DNA of 64,000 nucleotides from Ypsolopha sequella (Eukaryota > Arthropoda > Insecta > Lepidoptera > Ypsolophidae): assembly GCA_934047225.1 (NCBI GenBank), contig CAKOHE010000103.1, forward strand, positions 682,001-746,000, read 5' to 3'. A program made the translations under genes and the position numbers. Numbering within the stretch: the first letter of the stretch is position 1; every line of letters starts with the position of its first letter. Of the stretch, positions 10,888 through 21,605 are shown piece after piece. The notes beneath the pieces were generated by a model, which saw only the letters and a list, made by a program, of their open reading frames with translations, had not been told where the DNA came from and did no database searches.

Positions 10888-11398
10888 GCCGACGCCAGAC
10901 ATGTGTCCACTTATTTGCACACTTCTTCGACGACTTTGTACACACATTTGGCGTACCTGCCACACATGCTTCGCAAACTCTTTTCTCCACAGTATGCTGG
11001 TAGACAACAAAGGAGATGGACGACGATTTCGTGGACGCAGTGTGCTTATATTATTTATGTGCATGTAATTATTTTTTACATCTGCAACAAAATATATCGA
11101 AACGTCCGAGAAGAGGGCGTGAATGGATGTGTGTCCATTTTGAACGATCAAACACGTAGTTTCTCACACAACCGTTCCGTACAACAGCGCTCGCGCAACT
11201 GGTCTTTGCAAATAGGCCAAATAGTGTGGCAGGCTACGCACTTATTTGAACACATTCCTTTGATGTGCGCTAAAAAACCGATACCGCTCGGCAAAGTGCA
11301 AATCTGTGTACAAACTTTGGAACACATAGACAAAGTCTCGTGCCACACAGTGTGTCCACTCGAGTGTGCAAATAAGTGGACACATGTCTGGCGCCGGC
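10888..11398. mobile_element. 511-bp non-autonomous element with 35-bp terminal inverted repeats
   Basis: The first 35 bases (from GCCGACGCCAGACATGTGTC) match the inverse of the last 35 with one mismatch, a very well preserved terminal repeat. Further short words related to the ends recur inside in both orientations (acacatttg, tgtgtacaa, gcaaataggcc). No convincing target duplication is visible. The open frame across it (10861-11484) is a by-product of palindromic sequence and has no domain. It lies in lin-54 intron 4. Confidence 0.8.
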
Positions 11399-11486
11399 AT
11401 TACAGCAAGTTTATCCCTTTTGCTCAGGCCAATTTTCAAATATTGGCAAGCATACAAACACAGTCCTTAATCAGTAGTGTTTGATA

Positions 11487-12092
11487 GTTCCTGGAGCTGT
11501 ATTTTTTTATCATTCGAATTTCAATTCGCATATGAATCCGCATGATTCGCATACGAAAACTTGAAATCAGTATTTTTGAAAATTCTCTCCGTGAATTCTG
11601 CAACGAGTGGTCTGACTAGTTATCTGATTTCTACTAGTAGAAACTATGCAAGAATGACAAGAAGAAAATGTCGATGACGATGCATCGATGAGACTGACAT
11701 GACATTTTAACTTTTTAATTTACGTTCCGCTCACCTCCATTCATTACCAGTTTTTAAAATCAACGAAATATTGCTTTCCGGTTTTAATTTTTTCTGCGTG
11801 AAACGAAAACCGTTTACATTGATTTCGACTGATTCAAAAATACGTAAAATCGTGACCAATCGAATTGAATTTCGCACGTGATTTTTTTTCGTGCGTGAAT
11901 AGACGATTCACGGCGAGTGATTCAAAAATACAGTTCCTGGAGCCGTATTTTTGAATCGTTCTTTTTCAATTCACGTGCGAAAATATATACATGTCTCATC
12001 TTGCAAAAGACAAGTTCTGATGTGCTACGTGAGATGGGTATATACTTTCGCACGTAAATTGAAAACGAACAATTCAAAAATACGGCTCCTGG
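11487..12092. mobile_element. Two adjacent foldback elements abutting a splice acceptor
   Basis: About 11487-11940 begins gttcctggagctgtattttt and ends aaaaatacagttcctgg. Directly after, 11937-12092 is a tighter foldback: cctggagccgtatttttgaa inverse to attcaaaaatacggctcctgg at its end, with additional inner arms around cacgtgcgaaaatata / tatactttcgcacgt. The second ends only 10 bases before the exon at 12103. The shared terminal word suggests one family, one copy next to or inside another. Confidence 0.7.
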
Positions 12093-12102
12093 TGTGTTGC
12101 AG

Positions 12103-12205
12103 GTTGTAATGGGAGCAACGACGAACACAGTGCGGTTCAGTAAACCGAAGCAGACCGTCGTCTCTGTCAAGTCTTCATCCTCGAAATTAGTGTCCATCGT
12201 GAAAG
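12103..12205 (+). CDS. lin-54: lin-54/Mip120-like, exon 5
   Basis: Preceded by ggtgtgttgcag and followed by a weak GTTGGT donor (12206). It is 103 bases, entering in phase 0 and leaving in phase 1. It encodes VVMGATTNTVRFSKPKQTVV and then SVKSSSSKLVSIVK. Lys/Ser/Val-rich, like its neighbours. The acceptor's polypyrimidine and branch region lies inside or right against the foldback element ending at 12092, which is unusual for a conserved exon. Confidence 0.72.
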
Positions 12206-13355
12206 GTTGGTGTACTGGACTTTATTGAAACTCTTGTAGATTTATCTTCTTTTATTTTTCTTATTATTCTTCTTGTAATGCTGAGTACTGAATGACAAAC
12301 CACGGGTTAGGCCCGCCTTATATACTTGCCGTTTTGCACACGGCACTAATCTTATATCTATTTCTTTCTTACATATGTGTGCATCCTTGTCTTAGGTTTT
12401 TATTAAGAAAACTCGTCATAATTTATTTATTCTTATAGCTAGACATAATACAATATTTTTTCCTAATTCTATATGATATTCCTAATCTATTTACATTTAT
12501 TTATTTATTGTAAAGTTATTATTTTTGTGTTAAAAACGCGAAAAACATTTTGTTGCGTCTATACGGTAACGCCGCGCTAGCATACCATAAATCTTCGTTA
12601 GTTCCTTTCGTTCCCCCCCCCCCCCCCCCCCCGGCCCGCGGGTTGAAGCCCGCGGAGTTGAAGCTCGGGCAAAGATGCCTGCATCAAGGCCCGTCCCTTC
12701 GACCGCCCTTGGGGCGGCCGAAGACGACCCACGTATCGTTCCTTTCGTTGCCTGCAAAGGGCGTGTGAAGTTGACCTTTGCTGCATCCGTCGCTAACAGT
12801 TGGTAACCGCTGCTCTTTTCTCTACTGTCACTATTGCTAGGCTTCTCTCATGTTTATAACGCATCGAAGTCTGATCAGCTCTGTGGGATAGTGGTTCGAA
12901 TGTATCCACTAATAATTCAAAGCAGGGTTTTTTTGGTTTTGCATTAATTAACCATTTGATTTTTATGTGTCATATTTTACTATCAATACAAAAAATCTTG
13001 TTTATTATCCAATGTAAGTTCAAAAATGACTTAAATGCAATATTGTAATTTTAGTCTTAAGGTTAAACACTAGTGCCTGATTCTAAGTTTCCTGTCAATA
13101 GATGGCGCTGCGGTACTATAATTTGGTTTTTGTATTTAAAAATAGAAAATAAACAAAATATTTCGCTCCGTTGTATGATGCGACAGTTTTAATGTGTTAA
13201 TTATTTTATAAAGGCAGAATTGTGTCATTTTCTGTTGTATGTTTCTACATCGGGCCCAAACAATCTTAAAATTTGCTGTTTTGTTGTAGCTATGCACGCA
13301 CACATACACAATGAATTTATATATAAAATAATTGTTAATTTCAAGGCGCGGTGTA
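12206..13355 (+). other. lin-54 intron 5, first part: G/C homopolymer and no gene
   Basis: An uninterrupted run of about 18 to 20 C residues at 12613-12632 is followed by a GC-rich patch to about 12735 that includes ggttgaagcccgcgg. The open frames over it on both strands are compositional artefacts. The rest is AT-rich with no identifiable feature. Confidence 0.45.
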
Positions 13356-13356
13356 G

Positions 13357-13432
13357 AGATTGATTGGTCTAATGGTTACACCTGTGGAATTTCGATCTGC
13401 TCGAGCAAGGATCGATCCCACGTCACTGCAAA
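13357..13432 (+). repeat. tRNA-like SINE head
   Basis: The stretch gattggtctaatggttacac (13361) resembles a tRNA D-arm (A box), and ggatcgatccc near 13410 resembles a T-arm (B box), about 45 bases downstream. No clean cloverleaf with paired acceptor stem is visible, so a SINE-derived tRNA relic is more likely than a functional tRNA gene. Confidence 0.5.
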
Positions 13433-13914
13433 TGTTTTCTTTTTCTATTTTTGTGAAATATTTTAAAATTACCTACTTGTTTTTTTATTTGATCCATCAA
13501 AATAATTATTTTCCATCAAATTCAAGAAAATTATTCGATGATGTGACTTTCTGAAGAATCATGTAAGGTGTACTTACAATTACATCCTTTCAAGCAAACT
13601 ACTTTTAGATTGGAAAAAACATTGAATTATGGGAGAAACCCGCGAATTCAGAGAGATGATGTACCAAACTTTTTTTTTCTAAATTCATAATATTTACAGG
13701 TAATAAACAAATTATTTTACATAAATAATGCTGGTGATATATGCAATGATATAAGCATAATAAGAGTATAATCACATTTTTATCCATTATAAAATCATAC
13801 AGAAATAAAAAAGCTCTAATGAAGCTCTAATAAATTTTACGAACGAATGCTGCAATTTTTTAAAAAATACTAGATAAACTAGCGCCATCTGTTAGAAACT
13901 ATCATAATTTCGTC

Positions 13915-14110
13915 GTAACTGGGACGACTCCATCTCGCTAAATAAGGTGACTGATTGATATTTGAGTAGCCAAATTCATACTGGAGACTCTCCTCGGGGT
14001 TGTTCTTGAACAACATAAACATAACATAATGCACTCTAATTTTCATAATACAATGCGTAAAAGTACATAGACCGGCTTGTAAGTAATCAGTATTACGGAT
14101 CAATAACATA
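13915..14110. repeat. Diverged copy of the ACAAGGTGA-type MITE
   Basis: aaggtgact at 13945, then ccaaattcatactggagact and gtaagtaatcagtattacgg, follow the order seen at 41588-41720 in the better copy. It is degraded and lacks an intact second half. Confidence 0.45.
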
Positions 14111-14203
14111 TGCGAAATTAAAAAAAAAAGTTCGTGGTGGTATCTAGGGGCAGAAAGAACGCTGTCCTCTCAGTCTTGCTTGAGATCAATAAACGTCCAA
14201 GAC

Positions 14204-14729
14204 AATGAGGGCTTTTCATGACAGCTCTTGAACAAGTTTCACCAAAATGAACTAGATGGCGCTGACGTATGCTCTAATTTCAAAAATGTATGACGTAACA
14301 AAATCTACTCTTGACAAGACCTAACCTTAAATATTATAATAAAGATTTCAATATATTTAATATTATATAGTACTATTTTCCACATAAGCGTTAGAATGTG
14401 GAAAAATCAATAATGAAATAGCATTAATTACCTAATTCTTTGGATAATGTAACTTAAATTAAACTTTAAATGTTTTAGTGCTAGAGTGTCTTTTTTCACC
14501 AACTAAAGTCTAATCCACAAAAAAAAACCAGCCACTAAAATCAATATTTCTCCGCTAAAATGGGTTTCTAAACCACCAGTTTTAGTGCAAATTCCCTAAG
14601 TTGGCAACACTGAATCAGGAACCATAGAGTAGACTGTATATTTTTGACATGAGAGCATACGTCAGCGCCGTCTATTGATCGCACTCTGAACTATTTTTTT
14701 TTTTTAATGCTGTCTGAAAAGCCCTCATT
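14204..14729. mobile_element. MITE family AATGAGGGCTTTTC, copy 1
   Basis: Ends aatgagggcttttcatgaca and tgctgtctgaaaagccctcatt are inverted repeats. Nested inner arms (gatggcgctgacgtatgctct near 14256 and gagcatacgtcagcgccgtc near 14654) are also inverse. A second copy, nearly identical over its whole length, lies at 36191-36714, so both are recent or homogenised. Non-coding. Confidence 0.85.
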
Positions 14730-14811
14730 AGACAAATGGGCCAACTAATAATCGCCTCTGTCAAAAGGTAATAAAGTCTTCGCCATTCGTCTAATTAGTT
14801 TAGACGTTTTA

Positions 14812-15190
14812 GTAGATTCAATCCCCGGTCGGGCGACATATTATGTGCATAGTATTTGTTCTTACTTATCACTTGCTGAACGGTGAAGGAAAACACTGTG
14901 AGGTAAACCTGCATGCCCTAAAACATGTATTTTTGTCCCCGAAGTACGGCAATATCTTTAAACTGCCCAAGCCAATGAGACGAATAGTCTTTATTGCCTT
15001 GTTACAGAGATGATTATTGGTTGGCCCGTTCATCTAATTGTTTTAGAGTCTAAAATATACTTAAAAATATAAAATTATGTTCGGTGAAATGCGGGTATAC
15101 CGAGTGTATTCTGTGATTTGCAATTCATAGTTCACACTCGGGAACACCTCTGACACCCCCTCGGGGATTCATGTCGTGACGATATGTTGT
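14812..15190 (+). repeat. tRNA-headed SINE, copy 1, with internal insertion
   Basis: ttcaatccccggtcgggc (B-box-like) at about 14817 leads into the family body (catagtatttgttcttactt, gaacggtgaaggaaaacact, cctgcatgccctaaaa). The family tail is at 15075-15187 (ggtgaaatgcgggtatacc ... ggggattcatgtcgtgacgat). About 14965-15060 is foreign sequence resembling an inverse of 14735-14800. Other members are at 19677, 22655 and 27170. Confidence 0.7.
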
Positions 15191-17278
15191 TGTTGTATAA
15201 ATCGCTGAACTTACCGGATCTTCATTATGAATTTGCCTGTATAATAACTAAGGTGACTTTGTTTTATATAACCAAATGCATACTGGAGACTTTATAAGTG
15301 ATCAGATCAGTAACAAGGTTCGATTACTTACCCGACTTTCTGTGAAATAAAGAAATTACAATTTAGGCTTTCTATACTGAGTCGGGCGGGGTAGGCCATG
15401 AGTTTGTATAGGAAAACAAAAAATATATTTCGTATTTCGTAAAACGGGTCATTGAACCTTGATCTTGACGACTTATCGTGTCTCCAACATTGATATGATA
15501 AAAAAAATATTTATGATACTTTACATCACTGGTCTCCAATATGAATTTGGTCATATAAATCATAGTTACTTTATATATATTTACTTATAATATAAAATAA
15601 TATATAAATTAATACTCGAGGCTTGGTAAGTAAGTAATCAGTATGACGAATTAAGAAAAATAAAATGTTAATAGGGATTAGGTCTGTGTAGGGTCCGTGC
15701 TGAAAGATAGTAACTACTTACCTACTTACTTACTAGCCAAAATGTGGTAAGTACCTAAAACCTTTGCAATCGGAAACAAAAACGAACAAACGTAGCGAAA
15801 GCGTACGAAGTTAGTGTTGCCATACTCATACTCATTTATTGGTAAAAAACAAACTTATTAATCGAAAAACTTATTAAACTGACTGACCTAAAAATTCTGT
15901 ACCATAGAAACACTATTTATACGAGTAAATAACTATGAAATCTATCAAGATTAGCGATTATTTTTAACAAACAAACTGAAAATAATGTTGAAAATTCAAC
16001 ATTTAGGTACAAAAAGGATAATTAAAGTCCCTACCTCTATGAAGCTTCCGAATCTCTTTCAAAACTTTTAGCGCCAAATAAAAAAACCTCCGTACAAACT
16101 CGTTTCTCCGTACATAACTGGTCCAATCTGTTTTCTGTAAATGTTCCTAAATCCCTAAGAGTACAGATAAATCTATGTTTATGGCAACACAGAGTCGTCG
16201 CCGGCCGCGCGTGCCGTCCCTTTGATATTTGCCGACATTGCTCGATAATGGCGGCGGCTTGAATGAAAGACGATTGTCCCTGCTGCAGGCAGAGAATATA
16301 AAGTATTACTACGTAAAGAAGCGACACTCACCTCCCCGCGCGAATTTAACGTTCCCCGCAGTCCCCCACAAGCTAGTGGCAAATCTGGAGGCAGGCAGAG
16401 CTCGAGTAGCACTCGTTCGCTGCGTGCGTATTTTGTTTTGTTTTCTTGATTTTGAACACAAACACTTGTACTCTTTGTTTCATAACATTTGTTTTATGTT
16501 ATAAAACAAATAGTACAAGTGTTTGTGTTCAAAATCGAGATGCTTTTTATGTTTCATCAAGTGCCGACAATCGCAAGTATAAATCTGGTTTTGTTTTATT
16601 ACGATACCGATTTTTAATCAATATGGTTCGTTATTGTGGTATATATGAATGCCTAAAAAAACGGAGCAACCAATAAAGAACGGAGATTTTTCAAATTTGC
16701 TTCCTTCCGATGAACTAAGCCATTTTCTTTTATGTTAATTTATTTTTAAAGTTATGAAAAAGTGTTGTGCCTCTCGATCGACGACGCTCACACGCTTGCT
16801 GCCAGCCCTAGACTAGCTCACGCACACACACAAGCGTGTGTGGACAAGCCAGATGCGCGCGTGAGAGTGTAGGTAAATAACTTGAGCGAGGACTTTGAAG
16901 TGTCGGGGGTGAGCTGCAGGTAACCAGGCTCGCCGCTACCTACCTATTTGAACACCCGTGTGGATACCGATTTGCCGCTCTGTTTATCTGCGAATACCCT
17001 TCTCCCTGTTACGATATAGGATATAAAGCGAAATAAAGCGTGATAAGTAAGTATTTATCCTGACGAGAGAATACTTACCTAGTGAACGTACATTATACGC
17101 TAATAAATAAAAATAAAATAAAAAATGTCATTGATTAATTATAATAACAGTAAAAATTTTATTAGATAAAATTAAAGATAAATAAAATAGATGCAATAAA
17201 ATATTCAATAAAAATTTAAGTAACATTATAATTAATAAAAAACAAGGTCCCTGAAAAATTAAAATCGGGGGAAACAGG

Positions 17279-17282
<4 letters not shown>
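15191..17282. other. No gene recognised; repeat-bearing intron
   Basis: About 15248-15340 and 15615-15650 are decayed pieces of the ACAAGGTGA MITE. About 16180-16420 is locally GC-rich, and an AUG on the minus strand near 16235 opens a short frame, but I recognise nothing in it. A hairpin spans about 16446-16540 (gattttgaacacaaacactt against its inverse aagtgtttgtgttcaaaatc). About 16780-16930 is CA/TG-rich and GC-rich, again without recognisable coding. Confidence 0.4.

Positions 17283-17341
<59 letters not shown>
17283..17341 (+). repeat. Uninterrupted poly-A tract of about 59 bases
   Basis: A pure A run from about 17283 to 17341. Its length suggests a young poly-A tail of a retroposed sequence, or simple replication slippage. 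The preceding sequence (17100-17280) is AT-rich and I could not identify a source transcript. Confidence 0.9.
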
Positions 17342-17343
<2 letters not shown>

Positions 17344-18176
17344 GTTATTTACAGCTCGGAACGAAAAGCGTTCGTTTAGGACGCAAGAAGCCGGAAATTC
17401 TAATCTCCGAGGACAACGTCACTTTTTGTGTTTTTTTTATTTTATTTTATTTATTCATAAAATAACGCCAAAGCCAAAAACGGGGAAGAGTTGAATAAAC
17501 GTGGGCGGAGCTACGGGCAAAAGGCTAGTGAAAAAATAAAATATAAATCACAATAATAGATTATTTTGCAAAGATTGCAGGAAAAATGTAGCGGTAAAGA
17601 AATTCACAAAAAAACACTTTTTGTTTTAATATATTTTTTTTATTAATTAAAAACTTAGCCGCGGTTTTTTTTCTTTTGTAAATATAATTGGTGGGTATGT
17701 ACTTGCAATCAATTCTTTTTTTTGTCTTCATAATCAGTTACTGGCAAAACTTTAAGTACCTAACTACTATTTTCAATACGGAACCCTAGGTACACAAGTC
17801 TGACTTGCACATGACCGGTTTTTTTAAGGTTCATTATTTCATCGCGAAAAACTGAACCCTTATATGTAAAATCACGTTGTTGTTCATCTGTCGGTTTTTA
17901 ATTAGGCACGAACAGCGGCTGGGCACGAAGGAATTTATTTTGGCACAAGTGAAGGAATAAATCCAATATAGTATATTTCATTACGAGTGCGGAAAGCCTG
18001 TCATTGCAAAGAGTTCCGACAAATGTCTACCCGAGCCGAGGCGCAGCCGAAGGTGAGGGTTGACAGTCGAAACGAGTTGCAATGACGGTTCCGCACGTGT
18101 ACTGAACAACTATTTTTAATACAGTTGTGAAAAAATGAAGCAATTTAATAAAATAATAAAAACACAATAAACTCAA
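17342..18176. repeat. Dispersed repeat fragments, including a gcggaaa...cgcac module
   Basis: About 17780-17825 is a lepidopteran-type ggaaccctaggtac / tctgacttgc module. About 17975-18130 (attacgagtgcggaaagcc ... ttccgcacgtgtactgaac, then atttttaatacagtt) belongs to a family with relatives at 27830-28020, 34890-35060 and 63262-63400. The family is characterised by aagtgcggaaaa, gagtcgagaaa and cgcac words. Confidence 0.45.
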
Positions 18177-18179
18177 CTA

Positions 18180-18326
18180 ACTAATACTCCACGCAATAAA
18201 GTCTTCGTATGTAGATATGTAGCGACTTTTTGACTTTTCCGGTAAAATGTTCTCCGAAGCATTTTGTGCAATTATACTGAGTTCCGGTGGTGTTAATTCA
18301 AATAAAATATCGTCGAAATTACTCAT
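18180..18326 (-). pseudogene. Possible tyrosine-recombinase (Crypton-like) N-terminal fragment
   Basis: On the minus strand, from an ATG at about 18324-18326, the frame reads a short acidic stretch and then SENILPEKSKSRYISTYEDF before ending at a stop near 18180. The pattern L-P-x-K-S-K-x-x-Y-x-x-x-Y-x-x-F is what I would expect at the start of the SAM-like domain of tyrosine recombinases found in Crypton elements and in related insect proteins. Only about 49 residues are present. No catalytic R-H-R-Y residues are in reach, so this is a fragment or a first exon. The resemblance is by eye only. Confidence 0.4.
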
Positions 18327-19427
18327 TTTGTGCAACAAACAACTAAACCCGCAAAGAAAATTTTTGGAAAATGGCGCCAAATATAAGCAGAGATTTTTTT
18401 TTGTTTTCTTCACCCATTCTGGGTAGGCAAAGGGAACTATGCCCATACAGCCAAGTCTTCAGTAGAATTTTTTTATTGATATGAAATGAAAATGAAATTT
18501 AATGAGATGAAATGAAATGAAACCTAACCTAACTCATTGAATCAAATCATTAAATCTGATATTGAAACAAAATAGTAGCTTCTTTTTAGAAATATTTGCA
18601 TGAATCATGAAAACTTCTTTGATTTTTTTTTAGTAAAAACTTCGTGGTTGGTTTTTTCTTTTTAATAGACAATATTTTGACAGTTGGGAAAGAGAACGCA
18701 CGAGTTCGGAAAAGGTAAAGAAAAAGCTCGAGTATGTAATAGCCCACATCCCGAACGCTATACGTCCCTGCAATACGCCGCTTTTTGAGCAACTGTATTA
18801 AAAAATAATTTTTATTTTTATTTACAATTCTGGAATCAATAATAATAGACAAAACAAAAACAAAATAAATTCATGTGACAGGAATCGAACTCTGAACCTT
18901 ATGATTTGTAGTCAGACAGTATATCACTTATGCTATTGAAGTATTTTTATTGGCGTGAAATTTAAGTACAATTTAGTACAATCTAATCATGTGAAACCGT
19001 CATGTAGTTAAACCGCACACACGTAAAGCATATTCACACTTATCTAACAGTTTTATAGTATGACATCCACAACTACACACGTAAAATGATGGACATTTAA
19101 CTGAACTTTAAAAGCTAAAATAACCCAATTATTGTTGTAAAATATAACTTTTATTTAAATTCGCGACATTCTTGTATTATAATGTAATAAAATACAGTGA
19201 TAAATACAAGCTAAAATTTGTACTTCAGCTGATCTTGGTTAATTAATTTTGTATGGAAATTGGCACTATCGTTTAACCTTAAAATTAGACTCGTTCTGAA
19301 TCGTTTCGCGCGCATTTTGGCGCACGTGATTTTTAACTTTATGAAAGTCAGTCTACGGGTTATAATTGCAAAACCGCTGTGCGCCTAAGGAAGGCCTCGT
19401 CTTAAGCTTGGAATTATTGTGTTACAG
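18327..19427. other. No gene recognised apart from a tRNA-like relic
   Basis: At about 18872-18946 the minus strand carries a tRNA-like segment: ggttcagagttcgattcctg (B box) preceded at tRNA spacing by agcataagtgatatactg-type sequence, but without a good acceptor stem, so a SINE or pseudogene. A short gaaatgaaat-rich stretch is at 18480-18525. The lin-54 exon follows at 19428. Confidence 0.4.
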
Positions 19428-19504
19428 TGGCTCCAGGGCCAAAGAACTTGGTTCTAAAACAAGCGATACCACACAAAGCTATGACCACATTGACTACCAC
19501 GCAA
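19428..19504 (+). CDS. lin-54: lin-54/Mip120-like, exon 6
   Basis: Bounded by attgtgttacag and a GTAAGT donor (19505). It is 77 bases, entering in phase 1 and leaving in phase 0. It encodes VAPGPKNLVLKQAIPHKAMT and then TLTTTQ. It lies 7.2 kb after exon 5 across a MITE- and SINE-filled intron. The exact phase fit with a phase-1 donor at 12205 supports membership of the same gene. Confidence 0.72.
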
Positions 19505-19676
19505 GTAAGTCTATGTTGACAACATTTTTACTTATTTGTGTTATTTTATGCCTATAAATATATTCCGTACATCTGAATAAAAAAAGTGTTTTACGTCGAG
19601 ACAAGACTTTTGAAATTATATAAAAATACCAGTACACCCGCGTTTCAACGAAAATTATTACGTCCTAACGTGATTG

Positions 19677-19945
19677 ATGGTGAGCCCTATCGCCGTTCTT
19701 CGGGCACAATACACGCTTTTTAGGGCATGCAGGTTTCCTTACCATGTTTTCAAAATACAAACGCTATGCACATGCATTTCGAAAAACTCATTGGTGCATG
19801 GCCGACCGGAGACCGAACCTGGGTCTCAAGATTGAGAGGCCAGCATTCTACCGCCTGAGCTACTGTGACTTGCATTTCACAGTTCACACTCAGTAAGTAA
19901 CACCTCTGACACCCCCTCGAGGAGTCATGTTGTGACGATATAAAA
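19677..19945. repeat. Head-to-tail inverted composite of two SINE pieces
   Basis: 19677-19862 is a minus-strand copy of the tRNA-headed SINE (inverse of gcctctcaatcttgag... with the family body before it). At about 19863 it switches without a gap to the plus-strand 3' part of the same family (gacttgcatttcacagttca ... gtcatgttgtgacgatat). The orientation change inside one family marks a rearrangement, or insertion of one copy into another followed by deletion. Confidence 0.7.
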
Positions 19946-20033
19946 TATATATTAAAATAGCAGTATAAAGTGTTTTATAGCGTTTCGTTAGCAATAACAT
20001 TATGATCACTTTATTTATAAAGCTTTTTCAAGG

Positions 20034-20275
20034 TTATGTACAGGAGGCCCACTATGCCTGGGACCGATTGATGGCGGTATATCATCCATCCCTAATAGCC
20101 GGGCCTTATATGGAACAGACTGGTGCGTCTGACGGAAAGCGGTGTCACTGGTGCGAGGGTTCCGGCACCGCGCTCAGCAACATCGAGGAAATTCACGGTC
20201 GCTCGATTTAAAAAAATATCCCGTAGGCACTCCGTCGTGACGGCCCCGCCCCCTCATACCTGTGAACCAATGCCA
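20034..20275 (+). repeat. Dispersed repeat shared with 52380-52600 (inverse)
   Basis: Translates in part to a Trp/His-rich stretch (RCHWCEGSGTALSN) that also occurs on the minus strand at 52470-52556 (RRHWCEGSGTALTN). Nucleotide similarity covers caggaggcccac...tatgcctgggac through gcgagggttccggcaccgcg. It is probably the tail region of a non-LTR retrotransposon. The short frame is not a gene in its own right. Confidence 0.6.
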
Positions 20276-20312
20276 TATAAGGAACAGCTGTGCTGTGTCT
20301 CTGTGTAGCGAA

Positions 20313-20733
20313 CAGGGTTGGATTTCGTAGTATAATTATACTATTTGTACCATATTTTCATGACATGTAGTATGTAGTATCGTAATGGAACTATACTACG
20401 TAAAAATACCATAATTTCATCTTCAGGCCGACCGACTTGTTTTATTGGTTGAGACGTTTTGCTTTATAACATTTACCCTAGAATATAGGGAACTTCTGTG
20501 CGTTATGAAAATTTTTAGTAAACTTTTTAAAAATTTGAACAACAAATAGGCTATTTTATTAAATTTTGAATATTTTTAGTAATTTTTTGAAAAATTTTAC
20601 TAACAAAAAGGCTACTTTTATTTCAATTCAAAACAAAAATCAACGAAAAACGAAACGTAGTATAATTTTAGCCAAGTAGTATATTTTTAATTCCCATAGA
20701 CAATAATTTTCCGAGGGTCTGAATCCAACCCTG
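20313..20733. mobile_element. hAT-type MITE with perfect 8-bp target duplication
   Basis: Terminal repeats CAGGGTTGGATT and AATCCAACCCTG are flanked by identical octamers GTAGCGAA at 20305-20312 and 20734-20741. The interior has arms such as gtagtataattatactat. The 8-bp duplication and CAGGG ends fit hAT. Non-coding, 421 bases. Confidence 0.88.
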
Positions 20734-20923
20734 GTAGCGAAGTGAACCAATAAATTAGTCGCAATTTGCATTTTGTGTATTGTTGACGCGCATTTATTTC
20801 ATCCATATTCGTTCGAACGACAACGTAACGCTTTTTTTAACGGACTATTTTGATTGCCTACTTATTGACCTTTGCCTGAACACGGACTGCTGCCTTCTGA
20901 TTGGCCTTCGTGAATGTGTTAAA

Positions 20924-21306
20924 ATGAATCGTAATCGTAATTTAAATCAAGAAAAAAGACGACAAATTCTGCATCTTGTTGACCTTGGAAACAGCAACGC
21001 GCGAATTGCGGATGAACTGCATACAGGGTGTCCCATAATAAGCGAATCAAATTGTTATGGGAGGTAGCTTAGTTAGTTAAATAATATTCTGAAAATAAAA
21101 AAATTCTTAACTGAAAAATAAAGTAATGACAGTAATGCAAAAAAAACAGGGACGGGAAGATGTTTTCAAATTTTTTTGAAAAAGTTAATTAACTCAAAAA
21201 CCATCGAACTTTTGTTTCACGTATGTTTATTTTATTTGATAGGAATTGGACTAAGCTACCTCCCATAACAATTTGATTCGCTTATTATGGGACACCCTGT
21301 ATAACG
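20924..21306 (+). pseudogene. Tc1-like transposase, exon 1, interrupted by a MITE
   Basis: ATG at 20924 opens the N-terminal helix-turn-helix (NLNQEKRRQILHLVDLGNSN, then ARIADELH). The frame is cut at 21022-21023 by a 276-base MITE (21024-21299) that duplicated a TA. Disregarding the MITE and one TA, the frame continues for two codons to 21306, immediately before a GTAAGT donor at 21307, in phase 0. The rest of the HTH (PRTARRWRNRNAEEG) starts exon 2 at 24913, also in phase 0. The element therefore had an intron inside its DNA-binding domain. As it stands the copy cannot encode an intact protein. Confidence 0.8.
21024..21299. mobile_element. TA-target MITE inside a transposase exon
   Basis: Perfect-looking inverted ends: CAGGGTGTCCCATAATAAGC at the start, its complement at the end (gcttattatgggacaccctg), and further pairing for about 45 bases through the ctaagctacctcc arm. 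TA lies at 21022-21023 and 21300-21301. The TA target and CAGGGTG start suggest a Tc1/mariner-mobilised MITE. 276 bases, non-coding. Confidence 0.9.
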
Positions 21307-21605
21307 GTAAGTAAAATATCTTTTTTTTATTGTTTTGAACTTGTTTGATGTATCTTAAACTCGTTAGAATAACTTCTGTCTATTTATTGCAATATAAAAA
21401 AAGAAAACAGTTTTTTTTCTACAATTCAAATATTATTTAAGTAGTCGTTATATTTATTTATTCAGGGTCAGAGTGTCGATAAGGGGATAAGGGGGATTTT
21501 ATTAAAATATTTTATACTTTTAACTGTCCTATTTACCGATCCTACCCGCTAAAATGACAAATGCAATATTTATGTTATTGTAATTACTTCTACATTCAAG
21601 TTATA

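Noticed and set aside
10861..11484. 207-codon open frame
   Set aside because: It runs through the inverted repeats of the 10888-11398 element and beyond. Palindromic sequence explains both this and the antisense frames. No domain recognised.
12530..12786. Gly/Pro-rich open frames on both strands
   Set aside because: They are produced by the poly-C run and the GC-rich patch beside it. No start context, domain or splice support.
16037..16412. GC-rich first exon of a minus-strand gene
   Set aside because: The local GC rise and a Met codon are present, but neither frame has a recognisable domain or a convincing donor, so it is only noted as unexplained.
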